From positions 1 to 53,480 of the forward strand of contig JAOAPH010000066.1 in assembly GCA_025462835.1 (NCBI GenBank): a DNA stretch of 53,480 nucleotides, in the 5' to 3' direction. The position numbers and the translations under genes were made by a program. The DNA is from Candidatus Angelobacter sp. (GTDB lineage Bacteria > Acidobacteriota > Terriglobia > Terriglobales > Acidobacteriaceae). Shown piece after piece: positions 34,198 through 43,676 of the stretch. Each line of letters starts with the position of its first letter. Positions within the stretch are counted from its first letter, which is position 1. The notes below the pieces were generated by a model. The model searched no databases, had not been told where the DNA came from, and saw only the letters and a list, made by a program, of their open reading frames with translations.

Positions 34198-35898
34198 ATG
34201 GCCGATTACATATACATCATGGAAAGCCGGCTCACGCCGGAACAGCAGCGCGGTGTGACCCTGGTGCAAGAAGTGGCCCGGGCGCACGGCATGAACATCT
34301 ACTTGGTAGGTGGCGTTGTCCGCGACATCATCAGCGGCGCCAGCATTCGCGACCTCGACTTTGCCGTTCAAGGCAACGCACTCAAACTTGTCAAGGACCT
34401 GGAAAAAGCCGGAGCAATCATCGAAGGCACGGATGAGCACCTGCGCACTGTCTACGTTCTGCTGCCGGGAAATCTGCGCGGCGAAGTGACCAGCGCGCGC
34501 TCGGAAGTTTATGACAAGCCGGGGAAGCCACCGGAGATGTCGCCTGCAACCATCAACGAAGATGTGCGCCGTCGCGACTTCACCATGAACGCCATGGCGT
34601 TGTCACTGAATCCCGGCTCGCGCGGGCTTCTGCTGGATCCATTCAATGGAGTCGCCGACATCGAGTCCAAGCTCATCCGTATCCTTCATAACTACGCATT
34701 CCTTGAAGAACCTTCACGTCTGATCCGCGCCACGCGTTTCTGCGCCCGCTTCGACTGGCAGTTCGAGGAGCGTACCCAGGCCCGTTACGATGCAGCCAAG
34801 GAAAACAAATACATTGAGCAGGTAAACAGGAAGCTGCTCGGCCATGAGATCGAACAGGTAGCGCATGAGAATGATCCACTGAAGGTGATGCGCGCGCTGG
34901 AAAAAGAAGGCTGGCTGGCTGAATTGCATCCGCACTGGTCAGTTTCGAAAGTGGATGTCCCCGGACTGAACCACCTGATGAAGATTCGCCAGCAGTTGCT
35001 GGACCTCAGTTACACACTCGATGCCGGCCCGGCTGTCATGTACTTCATCACCAACAAGATGAACACCAATGATGTTCATGCATTGCAGACGGCCATCCAT
35101 CGCAAGGCGTTTGTCACGGCGTGGAAGCATCTTGAAGACGATGCCAGGGATTTCGCAAAGAAACTGACCGGAAAAGATGCGGCACTACCTTCGCAAGCGT
35201 GGAAGATGCTGCAAAGCACCAAGCCGGAGACGATCCTCTTTACCGCAGCTACTACAAAGAATTCCGCAGCCGCTAGGAAGATCCAGGATTTCCTAGGTAA
35301 GTGGCGACAGGTAAGGACCCGCTTGCCATTGCCGGAGATGGCGGAACTGCGCATTACGCCTGAGTTACCGGAGTATCCCAAGCTGGCCGATGAAGTATTC
35401 CTCATGTTGCTGGACGGCAAGCTGAAGTCGCACACAGAAACCATCAATTTCCTGAAGCCGTATTCGCCGCCAGAGCCGGTGGCGCCGCCACCGCCAGTGC
35501 GTCGCGGGCGGGGAGCGAAAAAAGCTGCAAAGGTAACGCCGAGCGTCGACGGCGGCGCTGCACCGGTCAAAGGCAAACGTGGACGTAAGCCAGGTTCAGG
35601 CGCGGCGACAGCTAACGGAAATCAGAAAGAGGGTGCAATGGACGACCAAGGAAATCCAACCACGCCGCTAGAAAAAGCAGCGGTAGCTGTGGGCAAAGCA
35701 GTAGGCAGCGTAGTCAAAGCGGTCACGCCGGAGAAGAAGGCGAATGCTTCGGAAAAGCCTGCAGTGGCTGCGAAAAAAAGGTCCAAACCGGCAGCTAAGA
35801 AGACTGCGGCGAAGAAACCCATTAAGAAGAATGCGGCCAAAAAGCCTGCGCCAAAGAAAAAAGCTGCTGTCAAGAAGCCAGCAAAAAAACGTAAGTAA
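34198..35898 (+). CDS. CCA-adding/poly(A) polymerase-type nucleotidyltransferase with histone H1-like tail
   Basis: A 566-residue protein. Residues about 10-225 are a class II nucleotidyltransferase head and neck: LVGGVVRDIISG (36-47), the metal ligands DLD (52-54), and EDVRRRDFTMNAMA. A helical body runs to about 400. After residue 440 comes a low-complexity tail rich in lysine, alanine and proline (AKKPA, KKTAAKK), like bacterial histone H1-type proteins. The head would add CCA to tRNA or A tails to RNA; the basic tail probably binds nucleic acid. The start could also be the ATG at 34219. A strong terminator follows. Confidence 0.82.
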   Translation: MADYIYIMESRLTPEQQRGVTLVQEVARAHGMNIYLVGGVVRDIISGASIRDLDFAVQGNALKLVKDLEKAGAIIEGTDEHLRTVYVLLPGNLRGEVTSARSEVYDKPGKPPEMSPATINEDVRRRDFTMNAMALSLNPGSRGLLLDPFNGVADIESKLIRILHNYAFLEEPSRLIRATRFCARFDWQFEERTQARYDAAKENKYIEQVNRKLLGHEIEQVAHENDPLKVMRALEKEGWLAELHPHWSVSKVDVPGLNHLMKIRQQLLDLSYTLDAGPAVMYFITNKMNTNDVHALQTAIHRKAFVTAWKHLEDDARDFAKKLTGKDAALPSQAWKMLQSTKPETILFTAATTKNSAAARKIQDFLGKWRQVRTRLPLPEMAELRITPELPEYPKLADEVFLMLLDGKLKSHTETINFLKPYSPPEPVAPPPPVRRGRGAKKAAKVTPSVDGGAAPVKGKRGRKPGSGAATANGNQKEGAMDDQGNPTTPLEKAAVAVGKAVGSVVKAVTPEKKANASEKPAVAAKKRSKPAAKKTAAKKPIKKNAAKKPAPKKKAAVKKPAKKRK

Positions 35899-35907
35899 AC
35901 TCTCAAC

Positions 35908-35938
35908 AATGGGCCCGTTCTAAAGCGGGCCCATTTGT
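35908..35938 (+). terminator. intrinsic terminator
   Basis: AATGGGCCCG (35908-35917) and CGGGCCCATT (35926-35935) pair over ten bases, with TTTG following. It ends the nucleotidyltransferase transcript before dnaE. Confidence 0.82.
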
Positions 35939-35981
35939 CCTTCCAACTTACGTCCCAGCAATTAAAATAGAAGTAACCCGA

Positions 35982-38900
35982 ATGTCTGAATTTACCCATC
36001 TTCATTTGCATTCCCATTTTTCCCTGCTGGACGGCGCATGCGAGCCGGAAAAGCTGGTCTCCCGCGTCAAGGAACTGGGTATGACGTCGGTCGCCATGAC
36101 CGACCACGGCAACATCTTTGGCGCGATGCATTTCTACAATGCCGCCAAGTCCTCGGGGATCCGGCCCATCATCGGATGCGAACTCTACATCTGCAAGAAG
36201 GACGACCATCGCGCCGCACCCGAAGGCGACAAGTACAACCATCTGCTGGTGCTGGCGGAGAGCGATGAGGGATATCGCAATCTGATGAAGATCACTTCCG
36301 AGGCGTCGCTGCACGGAATGTATTACAAGCCTCGCGTCAGCAAAAAATTCTTGGCCGCGCACTCAAAAGGCTTGATCGGATTGTCAGGATGTCTCGCCGG
36401 ACAGGTCTGCGAAGAGTTGATGGAAGGCCACTTCGAAAAGGCCAAAGCCGCCGCCGGCGAGTACAGCGAGATTTTCGGCAAGGACAATTTCTTTCTAGAG
36501 ATTCAAGACCAGGGGCTGCCTGAAGAACACCGCATCCACAAAGACCTGTTCAAGCTGGAATCCGACCTCGGCATTCCGATGGTTGCTACCAATGACAGCC
36601 ACTACCTTTGCGAAGGTGACGCCCACGCTCATGATGTACTCATCTGCGTGCAGACAGGCAAGTCTGTTCACGATACCAATCGACTGAAGTTCCACGGCGA
36701 TCAGTTCTTCGTTAAGAGCGCGGACGAGATGGGACGCGTCTTCAAAGATGCTCCGCAGGTGCTCACGCGCACCATGGGCATCGCCGAACGCTGCAATGTG
36801 AAGATCGAGAAAGTTGGGAATCCGTTTCCCACATTCGCCGTACCCGAGGGCCACACCATTGACAGTTACTTCGAGCAAATCTCGCGCGAGGGAATGTCGC
36901 GACGCTTCGAACTGATTCGTGCGCAAGAAAAACTTGGTCGGCTGAAAAAGACCATCTCCGATTACGAGCAGCGGCTTACGCTGGAGATCAAGCTCATTCA
37001 GCAGATGAAGTTCTCCGGATACTTCCTTATTGTCTGGGACTTTATTCGTTACGCGAAAGAGAACAACATTCCTGTGGGCCCGGGGCGCGGGTCGGCGGCT
37101 GGGTCGCTGGTTTCGTATGCGATGGGCATCACGGATATCGATCCGCTGCAAAACGAGCTGCTCTTCGAGCGCTTCCTAAATCCGGAGCGCGTCTCGATGC
37201 CGGATATCGATATCGACTTCTGCATGAACCGGCGCGGCGAAGTCATCAATTACGTTACGCAGAAGTACGGCCGCGAAAACGTCGCGCAGATCATCACCTT
37301 CGGTACCATGGCGGCGAAAGCCGCGATCAAAGACGTTGGCCGCGCCATGGACATGCCATACAACGAGGTGGAACGCATCGCCAAGATGGTGCCCACCACG
37401 CTGAACATCACTCTCGATAACGCATTGAAAGATTCGCCTGGACTTCAGACCGCGTACGATACCGAGCCTCAGGTACGCGAACTGCTGGACACAGCGCGCA
37501 AACTTGAGGGCCTGGTGCGCAACGTCGGCGTACACGCCGCCGGGGTGGTGATATCCCCGCAGCCGCTTACCGACTTGGTACCGCTGCACAAGACCAAGAA
37601 CGACGAAATCGTCACCGCCTTTGACATGAAGGCGATCGAAAAGATCGGCCTGTTGAAGATGGACTTCCTCGGGCTGACGACGCTGACGATTCTCGACGAT
37701 GCACTGAAATTGATCGCGCAGCGTGGCACGGCGCTGGACCTAAGCACAATCCCACTCGACGACGAAGAAACTTACAAGAAAGTGTTCTTCAAGGGATTGA
37801 CCTCGGGCGTATTCCAGTTTGAATCGAGCGGCATGCGCGATGTTCTGCGCCGATATCATCCAACGGCAGTCGAAGATCTCACCGCATTGAACGCGTTGTA
37901 TCGTCCAGGTCCGATTCAGGGCGGCATGATCGACGACTTCATTGATCGCAAATGGGGCCGCAAGAAAGTCGATTACGAATTGCCGGAGCTGGAACAGTTA
38001 TTGAAAGAAACGCTGGGCGTGATCGTGTATCAGGAACAGGTCATGCAGATTGCGAACACGCTGGCCGGATACTCGCTGGGTGAAGCTGACCTGCTGCGCC
38101 GCGCGATGGGAAAGAAAGATGCCGAAGAGATGGCCAAGCAGCGCGAGCGCTTCGTCAGCGGCGCGAAAGAGCGCGGCTTCAATGAGAAGAAGGTCGTAAA
38201 GATCTTCGACCTGATGGAACAGTTTGCCGGATACGGATTCAATAAGTCCCACTCAGCGGCTTACGCGCTTCTCGCATATCAAACGGCGTATCTGAAGACG
38301 CATTATCCCGTGGAATTCATGGCCGCGTTGCTGACGTCGGTGACAGGCAGCACGGACGACGTCGTTAAGTACATCAATGAGTGTCGCGAGATGGGGATTG
38401 CAGTAGAACCGCCAGACATCAACGTCAGCGATGCGAATTTCACGCCCCACGAGAACGCGATCCGCTTCGGATTAGCCGCGGTGAAAAACGTCGGACACAA
38501 TGCCATCGAGTCCATTGTCGCCGCCCGCAAGAAGCTGAGCAGATTTAATTCCTTCTTCGAATTCGCCGAAAGTGTCGATCTACGGTTGCTGAATAAGCGC
38601 GTGCTGGAGTCGTTGATCAAGAGCGGCGCGATGGATGCGCTCGGAACTCGCGCGCAGCTTATGGCCGTGGTGGATCGCGCCATAGAAGGCGGCCAAAAGG
38701 CGCAGCGCGATGCGGAATCCGGGCAGCATGGATTGTTCGGCGTATTCAAGCAGGACGAAGCACCGGCGCCGGAGAAGCTTCCCAACGTGCCGGACTGGGA
38801 TGAGCATCAGCGGCTCTCGGCGGAGAAAGAGATCCTCGGGTTCTTTATCACTGGACACCCGCTGGAGAAGTACGCCGACAAACTCGCTGATTTCAATGCG

Positions 38901-39446
38901 CTCGACACCCGCACCATCTCCGACATGAAGCAGGGAACCGGCAAAGATGAGATCAATGCCGGCGGCGTGCTCACGGGCGTGCGCGTCTTGAAATCGAAAA
39001 AAGGCGACATGTACGCTCAAGCGGCGCTCGAAGACATGACCGGAAAGGTCGATGTGCTGGTCTTTCCCGAGGCGTATAAGAAGCTTTCAGAAAAATTGAA
39101 GCTGGAAGTCCCCCTCCTGGTGCGCGGCTCGGTACGCGTAGAAGAGGGCGCTAACCCAAAGCTCGCGTTGAGCCAGATCACTCCATTAGAAGAAGCCCAG
39201 CCCAAGCTGCCGAAATCGATACGCATCCGCGTTCCCCTGGATACTGCAACGGAGCAGACCATTGATGCATTGCAATCCCTCTGCGTCGACCGCAAAGGGC
39301 CGGCCAAGGTGTTGTTTGATCTGGAACGTCCGCGTGACTTCATGGTGGTGCTGGAGGCGGAAGGCTATAATGTCCAAGCTGATCGCGCTTTCATCGGACG
39401 TGTAGAAGAACTCTGTGGGCGCGGCAGTGTTCGCGTGATCGATTAA
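35982..39446 (+). CDS. dnaE: DNA polymerase III alpha subunit
   Basis: A 1154-residue replicative DNA polymerase. The PHP domain opens it (HLHLHSHFSLLDGA, TDHGNIFGA), followed by the C-family polymerase core with PGRGSAAGSLVSYAMGITD (about 366-384) and the catalytic PDIDIDF near 406-412, a helix-hairpin-helix region and an OB-fold (about 990-1070). It lacks the exonuclease domain of PolC, so it is the DnaE1 type. It is the first gene of a long plus-strand series running to 46301. The unbroken PHP histidines suggest that this domain keeps its metals. Confidence 0.97.
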   Translation: MSEFTHLHLHSHFSLLDGACEPEKLVSRVKELGMTSVAMTDHGNIFGAMHFYNAAKSSGIRPIIGCELYICKKDDHRAAPEGDKYNHLLVLAESDEGYRNLMKITSEASLHGMYYKPRVSKKFLAAHSKGLIGLSGCLAGQVCEELMEGHFEKAKAAAGEYSEIFGKDNFFLEIQDQGLPEEHRIHKDLFKLESDLGIPMVATNDSHYLCEGDAHAHDVLICVQTGKSVHDTNRLKFHGDQFFVKSADEMGRVFKDAPQVLTRTMGIAERCNVKIEKVGNPFPTFAVPEGHTIDSYFEQISREGMSRRFELIRAQEKLGRLKKTISDYEQRLTLEIKLIQQMKFSGYFLIVWDFIRYAKENNIPVGPGRGSAAGSLVSYAMGITDIDPLQNELLFERFLNPERVSMPDIDIDFCMNRRGEVINYVTQKYGRENVAQIITFGTMAAKAAIKDVGRAMDMPYNEVERIAKMVPTTLNITLDNALKDSPGLQTAYDTEPQVRELLDTARKLEGLVRNVGVHAAGVVISPQPLTDLVPLHKTKNDEIVTAFDMKAIEKIGLLKMDFLGLTTLTILDDALKLIAQRGTALDLSTIPLDDEETYKKVFFKGLTSGVFQFESSGMRDVLRRYHPTAVEDLTALNALYRPGPIQGGMIDDFIDRKWGRKKVDYELPELEQLLKETLGVIVYQEQVMQIANTLAGYSLGEADLLRRAMGKKDAEEMAKQRERFVSGAKERGFNEKKVVKIFDLMEQFAGYGFNKSHSAAYALLAYQTAYLKTHYPVEFMAALLTSVTGSTDDVVKYINECREMGIAVEPPDINVSDANFTPHENAIRFGLAAVKNVGHNAIESIVAARKKLSRFNSFFEFAESVDLRLLNKRVLESLIKSGAMDALGTRAQLMAVVDRAIEGGQKAQRDAESGQHGLFGVFKQDEAPAPEKLPNVPDWDEHQRLSAEKEILGFFITGHPLEKYADKLADFNALDTRTISDMKQGTGKDEINAGGVLTGVRVLKSKKGDMYAQAALEDMTGKVDVLVFPEAYKKLSEKLKLEVPLLVRGSVRVEEGANPKLALSQITPLEEAQPKLPKSIRIRVPLDTATEQTIDALQSLCVDRKGPAKVLFDLERPRDFMVVLEAEGYNVQADRAFIGRVEELCGRGSVRVID

Positions 39447-39458
39447 TTGCAAGAGCCT

Positions 39459-40415
39459 ATGGACTCACCTTCCAAGCAGCAACAAAATCTGGAATCACTG
39501 GAAAAGCAGATCGAGCATTTGGAGTCGCTTGCGGGCGACAACAAGAGTGCCCTCGAGCAGCTGCATCTGTTACATGAGAAGGTGAACGCGCTACGCGCAC
39601 AAGTCCAAAGCGGCATGAGCGCGTGGCAGAGGACTGAATTGGCCCGGCATCCCCAACGCCCCTACACATTGGATTACCTCGATCGCATCTTCACCGACTG
39701 GAGCGAGGTCCACGGCGATCGCGCATTTGGTGACGATCCCGCCATCATCTGCGGCATGGCCCGGTTCCACGGCGATGAAGTCCTCGTCATCGGACACCAG
39801 AAGGCCCGCGACACCAAGCAGAAGGTTTACCGCAATTTCGGAATGCCGAATCCTGAGGGCTATCGTAAGGCTTTACGCGCTATGGAAATGGCGGAAAAAT
39901 TCGGCCGCCCTATTTTTACATTCGTTGACACTCCCGGCGCATACCCCGGACTCGGCGCTGAAGAGCGCGGACAAGCGGAGGCCATCGCGCGCAATCTGCG
40001 CGAGATGGCGCGACTCCGGGTCCCCATCATAGCCACTATCACTGGTGAAGGCGGAAGCGGCGGCGCGCTGGCGATTGCTGTCGCAGATCGCGTGCTGATG
40101 ATGGAAAACTCGGTTTACTCCGTGATCTCGCCCGAAGGATGCGCGTCCATCATGTGGCGCGACCCTGCCAAGAAGGAAACTGCCGCGCAGGCTTTAAAGA
40201 TCACCGCGCGTGATTTGCGTGAACTCAAGATGATCGATGACATCGTCCCCGAGCCCGACGGCGGCGCGCACAATGATCATGACCGGGCGGCAGAGTTGCT
40301 GGACAATTCGCTCCTGAAGCATTTGGCCGAGTTGAAATCGCGGTCAATCACGGAATTGGTTGAGTGCAGGTACAAGAAATTCCGCAACATTGGCCAGTTC
40401 TTTTCTGAGCGATAG
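39459..40415 (+). CDS. accA: acetyl-CoA carboxylase carboxyltransferase subunit alpha
   Basis: A 318-residue subunit of the enzyme that makes malonyl-CoA for fatty-acid synthesis. A coiled N-terminal stretch (LEKQIEHLESL) is followed by the carboxyltransferase domain: GDRAFGDDPAIICGMA, FVDTPGAYPGLGAEERGQAEAIA and GEGGSGGALAIAVADRVLM, the last shaping the CoA-binding oxyanion holes. The ATG at 39459 is preferred; a TTG directly after the dnaE stop would add four residues. AccA lies directly after dnaE in many bacteria, as here, and pairs with AccD encoded elsewhere. Confidence 0.96.
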   Translation: MDSPSKQQQNLESLEKQIEHLESLAGDNKSALEQLHLLHEKVNALRAQVQSGMSAWQRTELARHPQRPYTLDYLDRIFTDWSEVHGDRAFGDDPAIICGMARFHGDEVLVIGHQKARDTKQKVYRNFGMPNPEGYRKALRAMEMAEKFGRPIFTFVDTPGAYPGLGAEERGQAEAIARNLREMARLRVPIIATITGEGGSGGALAIAVADRVLMMENSVYSVISPEGCASIMWRDPAKKETAAQALKITARDLRELKMIDDIVPEPDGGAHNDHDRAAELLDNSLLKHLAELKSRSITELVECRYKKFRNIGQFFSER

Positions 40416-40437
40416 CCATCCATCACTCCATTCACAA

Positions 40438-41463
40438 ATGACATCAAGATCGAAAACTATTGTTGCGCGCGCATCGTGTCGCGTGGACTTGGCCGGCGGA
40501 ACTCTCGACCTCTGGCCCTTGTACTTGTTTCATCCCGGCGCAGTGACAGTGAACTTTGCGCTGGATGTGATGACCTCTTGCCGGATCACTCCCAATAGAT
40601 CTGGTGAGATTCACCTGCGTTCGCTCGACACCGGTAAGCTAGATCGATTCGCCAGTACTTCCGAGCTATTGAAATCCCGCAGCTACAAACATCCACTTGC
40701 AGGATATCTCTGCCGCTTTTTTCTAACCGAGGGCACAACCGGCTTTTCCTTAGACACGCATTCCGATTCGCCTGCGGGAGCTGGCATCTCCGGCTCTTCG
40801 GCCTTGATGATCGCAACCACCGCGGCCCTTGCGCGTTTCACCGGACGCAAGCTGTCGAAGGAAGCGATTCGCGTCATCGCGCAGAACGTCGAAGCGCAAT
40901 TGATTCGAGTTCCAACCGGATGCCAGGACTATTACCCGGCATTGTACGGAGGCGTAAGCGCAATACATCTGGCCCCGGATGGCATTCACCGCGAATCGAT
41001 TGCGGTTCCGGCAACTGAGGTCGACTCGCGATTCGTCCTGGTGTACACAGGAGCGCCGCGACAATCCGGCATCAATAATTGGGAAGTCTTCAAAGCTCAC
41101 ATCAACGGCGACAAGCGCATCTTCCGCAATTTTGCGGATATCAGCAGCATCGCACAGGCGATGCGATCGGCACTGCTGAAGCCTGATTGGAGCGAGGTGG
41201 CGCACCTCCTGCGCGAAGAATGGAAGCTGCGCAAGACCAACGCCCCGGGAATAACCACTCCGCTGATTGAAAAACTTGTATCCGCTGCGATGAAGAATGG
41301 CGCCCGCGCAGCCAAGGTTTGCGGGGCCGGAGGCGGGGGCTGTGCTATCTTCCTCGTCGATCCAGAGTCTAAGCAGCGGGTCGCCGATGAGCTCACTGCA
41401 ACCGGCGGGCAGGTGTTGCCATTTAAGCTTGCTCGCAGGGGACTCTCGGTCCAGGTCGAATAG
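40438..41463 (+). CDS. GHMP-family sugar kinase (HddA-like)
   Basis: A 341-residue ATP-dependent small-molecule kinase. The ATP-binding loop is SPAGAGISGSSAL (about 109-121), the N-terminal ARASCRVDLAGGTLDLWP binds the sugar, and KVCGAGGGGCAIFLVDP is the third GHMP motif. The N-terminal segment resembles heptose 7-phosphate kinases and related sugar kinases. The start at 40438 follows the accA stop by 22 bases. No other heptose or nucleotide-sugar genes lie nearby, so the substrate remains open. Confidence 0.82.
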   Translation: MTSRSKTIVARASCRVDLAGGTLDLWPLYLFHPGAVTVNFALDVMTSCRITPNRSGEIHLRSLDTGKLDRFASTSELLKSRSYKHPLAGYLCRFFLTEGTTGFSLDTHSDSPAGAGISGSSALMIATTAALARFTGRKLSKEAIRVIAQNVEAQLIRVPTGCQDYYPALYGGVSAIHLAPDGIHRESIAVPATEVDSRFVLVYTGAPRQSGINNWEVFKAHINGDKRIFRNFADISSIAQAMRSALLKPDWSEVAHLLREEWKLRKTNAPGITTPLIEKLVSAAMKNGARAAKVCGAGGGGCAIFLVDPESKQRVADELTATGGQVLPFKLARRGLSVQVE

Positions 41464-41495
41464 CCCAACTCGAATAGCAAGGTGCAGGTTACAAA

Positions 41496-42470
41496 TTGAA
41501 TCTGTGCATCTCACCGGATGGCCGGCTCCGCAACGGTTGGCGCTTTTTGATCGCCGTCTTCGCTTTCGGCATTACCGAAATTCTGGCGCTGAAAGTTGCG
41601 AGCACCTTCATCCATTCTTACAGCCTGAGATTTGAGGCATTGCTCCGGCCTCTGCATCTCACTCTGCTTCTCGTTGCCTTCACCTTAATGGTGAAATTTC
41701 TTGATCGCCTGCCTGGGAATCCATTGGCCGCTCAAGGCCTAGGCACCCGCGGCCCATGGCTCAAAGACGTCGCCACTGGTCTGCTGATTGGGTTCGCGTT
41801 GATCACCATAGCCGTGGTCGCGTTGGCCGTTTTTGGCGATCTTACTTTCAAGGTTGAAATTACGGAGCGGACGATTCCACCAACACTTCTAGTCGTCTGG
41901 GTTCTTGCTATGGCGGCGATGTTGGAGGAGGTTTCTTTTCGCGGATATCCTTTTCAGAGACTTGCGGACGGTTTAGCAGGCCTGGACCATTCCATCAGAA
42001 TGCCATTTGGTACTGGCGCCATAGTGGTGCTATCGATTCTTTTCGGCGCAGTGCATCTCCGCAACCCTCACGCCACTCTGTTGGGTGCGGCGAACACAGC
42101 TCTGGTAGGAGTGCTTTTCGCCATCGCGTACTTGCGCACAAGGGCTCTCTGGTTGTCGTTCGGAATTCACTTCGGCTGGAACTTCAGCTTGGGAATGCTT
42201 TTCGGCCTTCCGGTGAGCGGAATCACCAATTTTGCTGTCGCCGTCCATGGCATCGCCCAAGGCCCTGTTTGGCTGACCGGCGGCGACTACGGCATCGAAG
42301 CCAGCGCCACCGGAACGGCGGTGATTCTGCTAGGGATATTGTTGCTGGTTCGGTTCGTACCGAACCGGGCTTCCGATCAGATATCAAGCACTTCCGCGCC
42401 GGCATCCAACATGGAAGGCAAGGATTTGCTGGATACAGGAACTTGCAATTCTGAGCGATCCGGACAATGA
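41496..42470 (+). CDS. CPBP-family intramembrane protease
   Basis: A 324-residue membrane protein with about eight helices. The CPBP/Abi signature is complete: EE and R (E144, E145, R149 in LEEVSFRG), H187 in FGAVHLRNP and H225 in IHFGWNF. Such proteins are intramembrane glutamic proteases related to prenyl-protein CAAX proteases; in bacteria some act in bacteriocin immunity or processing. It starts with TTG after a moderate GGTGCAGG. It sits in the dnaE-dsbA-like gene series with short gaps, so co-transcription is likely. Confidence 0.85.
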   Translation: MNLCISPDGRLRNGWRFLIAVFAFGITEILALKVASTFIHSYSLRFEALLRPLHLTLLLVAFTLMVKFLDRLPGNPLAAQGLGTRGPWLKDVATGLLIGFALITIAVVALAVFGDLTFKVEITERTIPPTLLVVWVLAMAAMLEEVSFRGYPFQRLADGLAGLDHSIRMPFGTGAIVVLSILFGAVHLRNPHATLLGAANTALVGVLFAIAYLRTRALWLSFGIHFGWNFSLGMLFGLPVSGITNFAVAVHGIAQGPVWLTGGDYGIEASATGTAVILLGILLLVRFVPNRASDQISSTSAPASNMEGKDLLDTGTCNSERSGQ

Positions 42471-42503
42471 TGGACAATTCCAGCTACTTGCCCCTGGTGT
42501 AAC

Positions 42504-43637
42504 ATGACATTCGCTCCGATAGCCCGGCTCGTCCTCTTCGGCTCCATCGCATCGGCTCTGATGTTGGCTGCTTTCGCAGGCTCCAACGAGCCGAAAACTC
42601 CGCCCATTTCGAACAAGACCCGGATCGAGATTATCCGCATCCTAAGCTCAGAATACGTTTGGGTACGCAAGCCTTTTCCCATGGGCGAAAAAGGCCTGAC
42701 GATAAACACCAGTGGCGAGCTGGCGCCCGAACCCGGAGAACTTCGCTCGCTGCTAGCCAAGTACGGTCTAGCCGCCAAGCCCGGCGACCGTGCGCAGATC
42801 ACCAACGTCGAATTCAAGGGCAAGGACATCTGGTTTGAGCTCAACGGTGGTCCGAAAAAAAAGTCGAAGTGGTATCAACGGATACAAGTCGGCGGCAGCG
42901 GCGGAATGACTACGCCCGTCCCGCAGAATCCCAATGAGATCGTGGCGAAGGGTTCGTATTTGGTCCTTCAATTCAAGGACTACATTCCCGAGGTCAGCTT
43001 GAATGACATCAAGGAATACGTTAAGCCGGTGCTCGACTTCACAGTGAAGTCAGCCGCGCAGGCCTATACCGAGACTCTGCCGGAAAATGTTCGTAATGCC
43101 ATTCGCGACCACAAAGTTCTTGTCGGCATGAACAAGGAGATGGTCACCTATGCCAAGGGACGTCCTCCCCAACGCATCCGCGACCGCGAAGGCAATCAGG
43201 ATTACGAAGAATGGCTCTTCGGTGCCCCGCCTCAGGATGTCGAATTCATTCGCTTCGTCGGCGATGAGGTTATCCAGGTTAAAACCATGACCGTCGACGG
43301 GCAAAAGATTGTAAAGACTCAACGCGAAGTCGTTCTCGATGATCCATCGCAAAGACCGGTGCAAGCTGCCGCCGCCGAAACCACCGCGCCGAAGCCTCGG
43401 CCTGCTGGCGCGCCAACTCTACGCCGAGCCGGCGAACCCATCGACGATTCGCAACGCGACCCCTCCCGCGGTCCGGTGCCCAACAGCCCACTCCCGCGCG
43501 ATCCCTCACAAAATTCGCCACCACTACCTCCGGGGCAGCGCGATCCGGGCCAAACCTCGCCAACACCAGCGCCTCCGGGGCCTCCAGGCTCCAATCCTAT
43601 GGGGCCGGGCCTGCAGATGTTAGCCGAACGCGACTGA
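42504..43637 (+). CDS. secreted protein of unknown function with proline-rich tail
   Basis: A 377-residue protein. An N-terminal hydrophobic stretch (about 5-26) is a likely signal peptide. Residues about 30-200 are unfamiliar. About 205-270 (VLVGMNKEMVTYAKGRPPQR to VIQVKTM) loosely resembles the SmpA/BamE-type beta-sandwich found in outer-membrane assembly proteins. From about 285 onward the chain is low-complexity, with many P, S, Q and R (DPSQ, PPGP). I do not recognise the whole. It probably resides in the periplasm or at the outer membrane. Confidence 0.75.
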   Translation: MTFAPIARLVLFGSIASALMLAAFAGSNEPKTPPISNKTRIEIIRILSSEYVWVRKPFPMGEKGLTINTSGELAPEPGELRSLLAKYGLAAKPGDRAQITNVEFKGKDIWFELNGGPKKKSKWYQRIQVGGSGGMTTPVPQNPNEIVAKGSYLVLQFKDYIPEVSLNDIKEYVKPVLDFTVKSAAQAYTETLPENVRNAIRDHKVLVGMNKEMVTYAKGRPPQRIRDREGNQDYEEWLFGAPPQDVEFIRFVGDEVIQVKTMTVDGQKIVKTQREVVLDDPSQRPVQAAAAETTAPKPRPAGAPTLRRAGEPIDDSQRDPSRGPVPNSPLPRDPSQNSPPLPPGQRDPGQTSPTPAPPGPPGSNPMGPGLQMLAERD

Positions 43638-43676
43638 GCCTTTGCTGCAAAGTCTCTCCGGCTTTACACTGGATGT

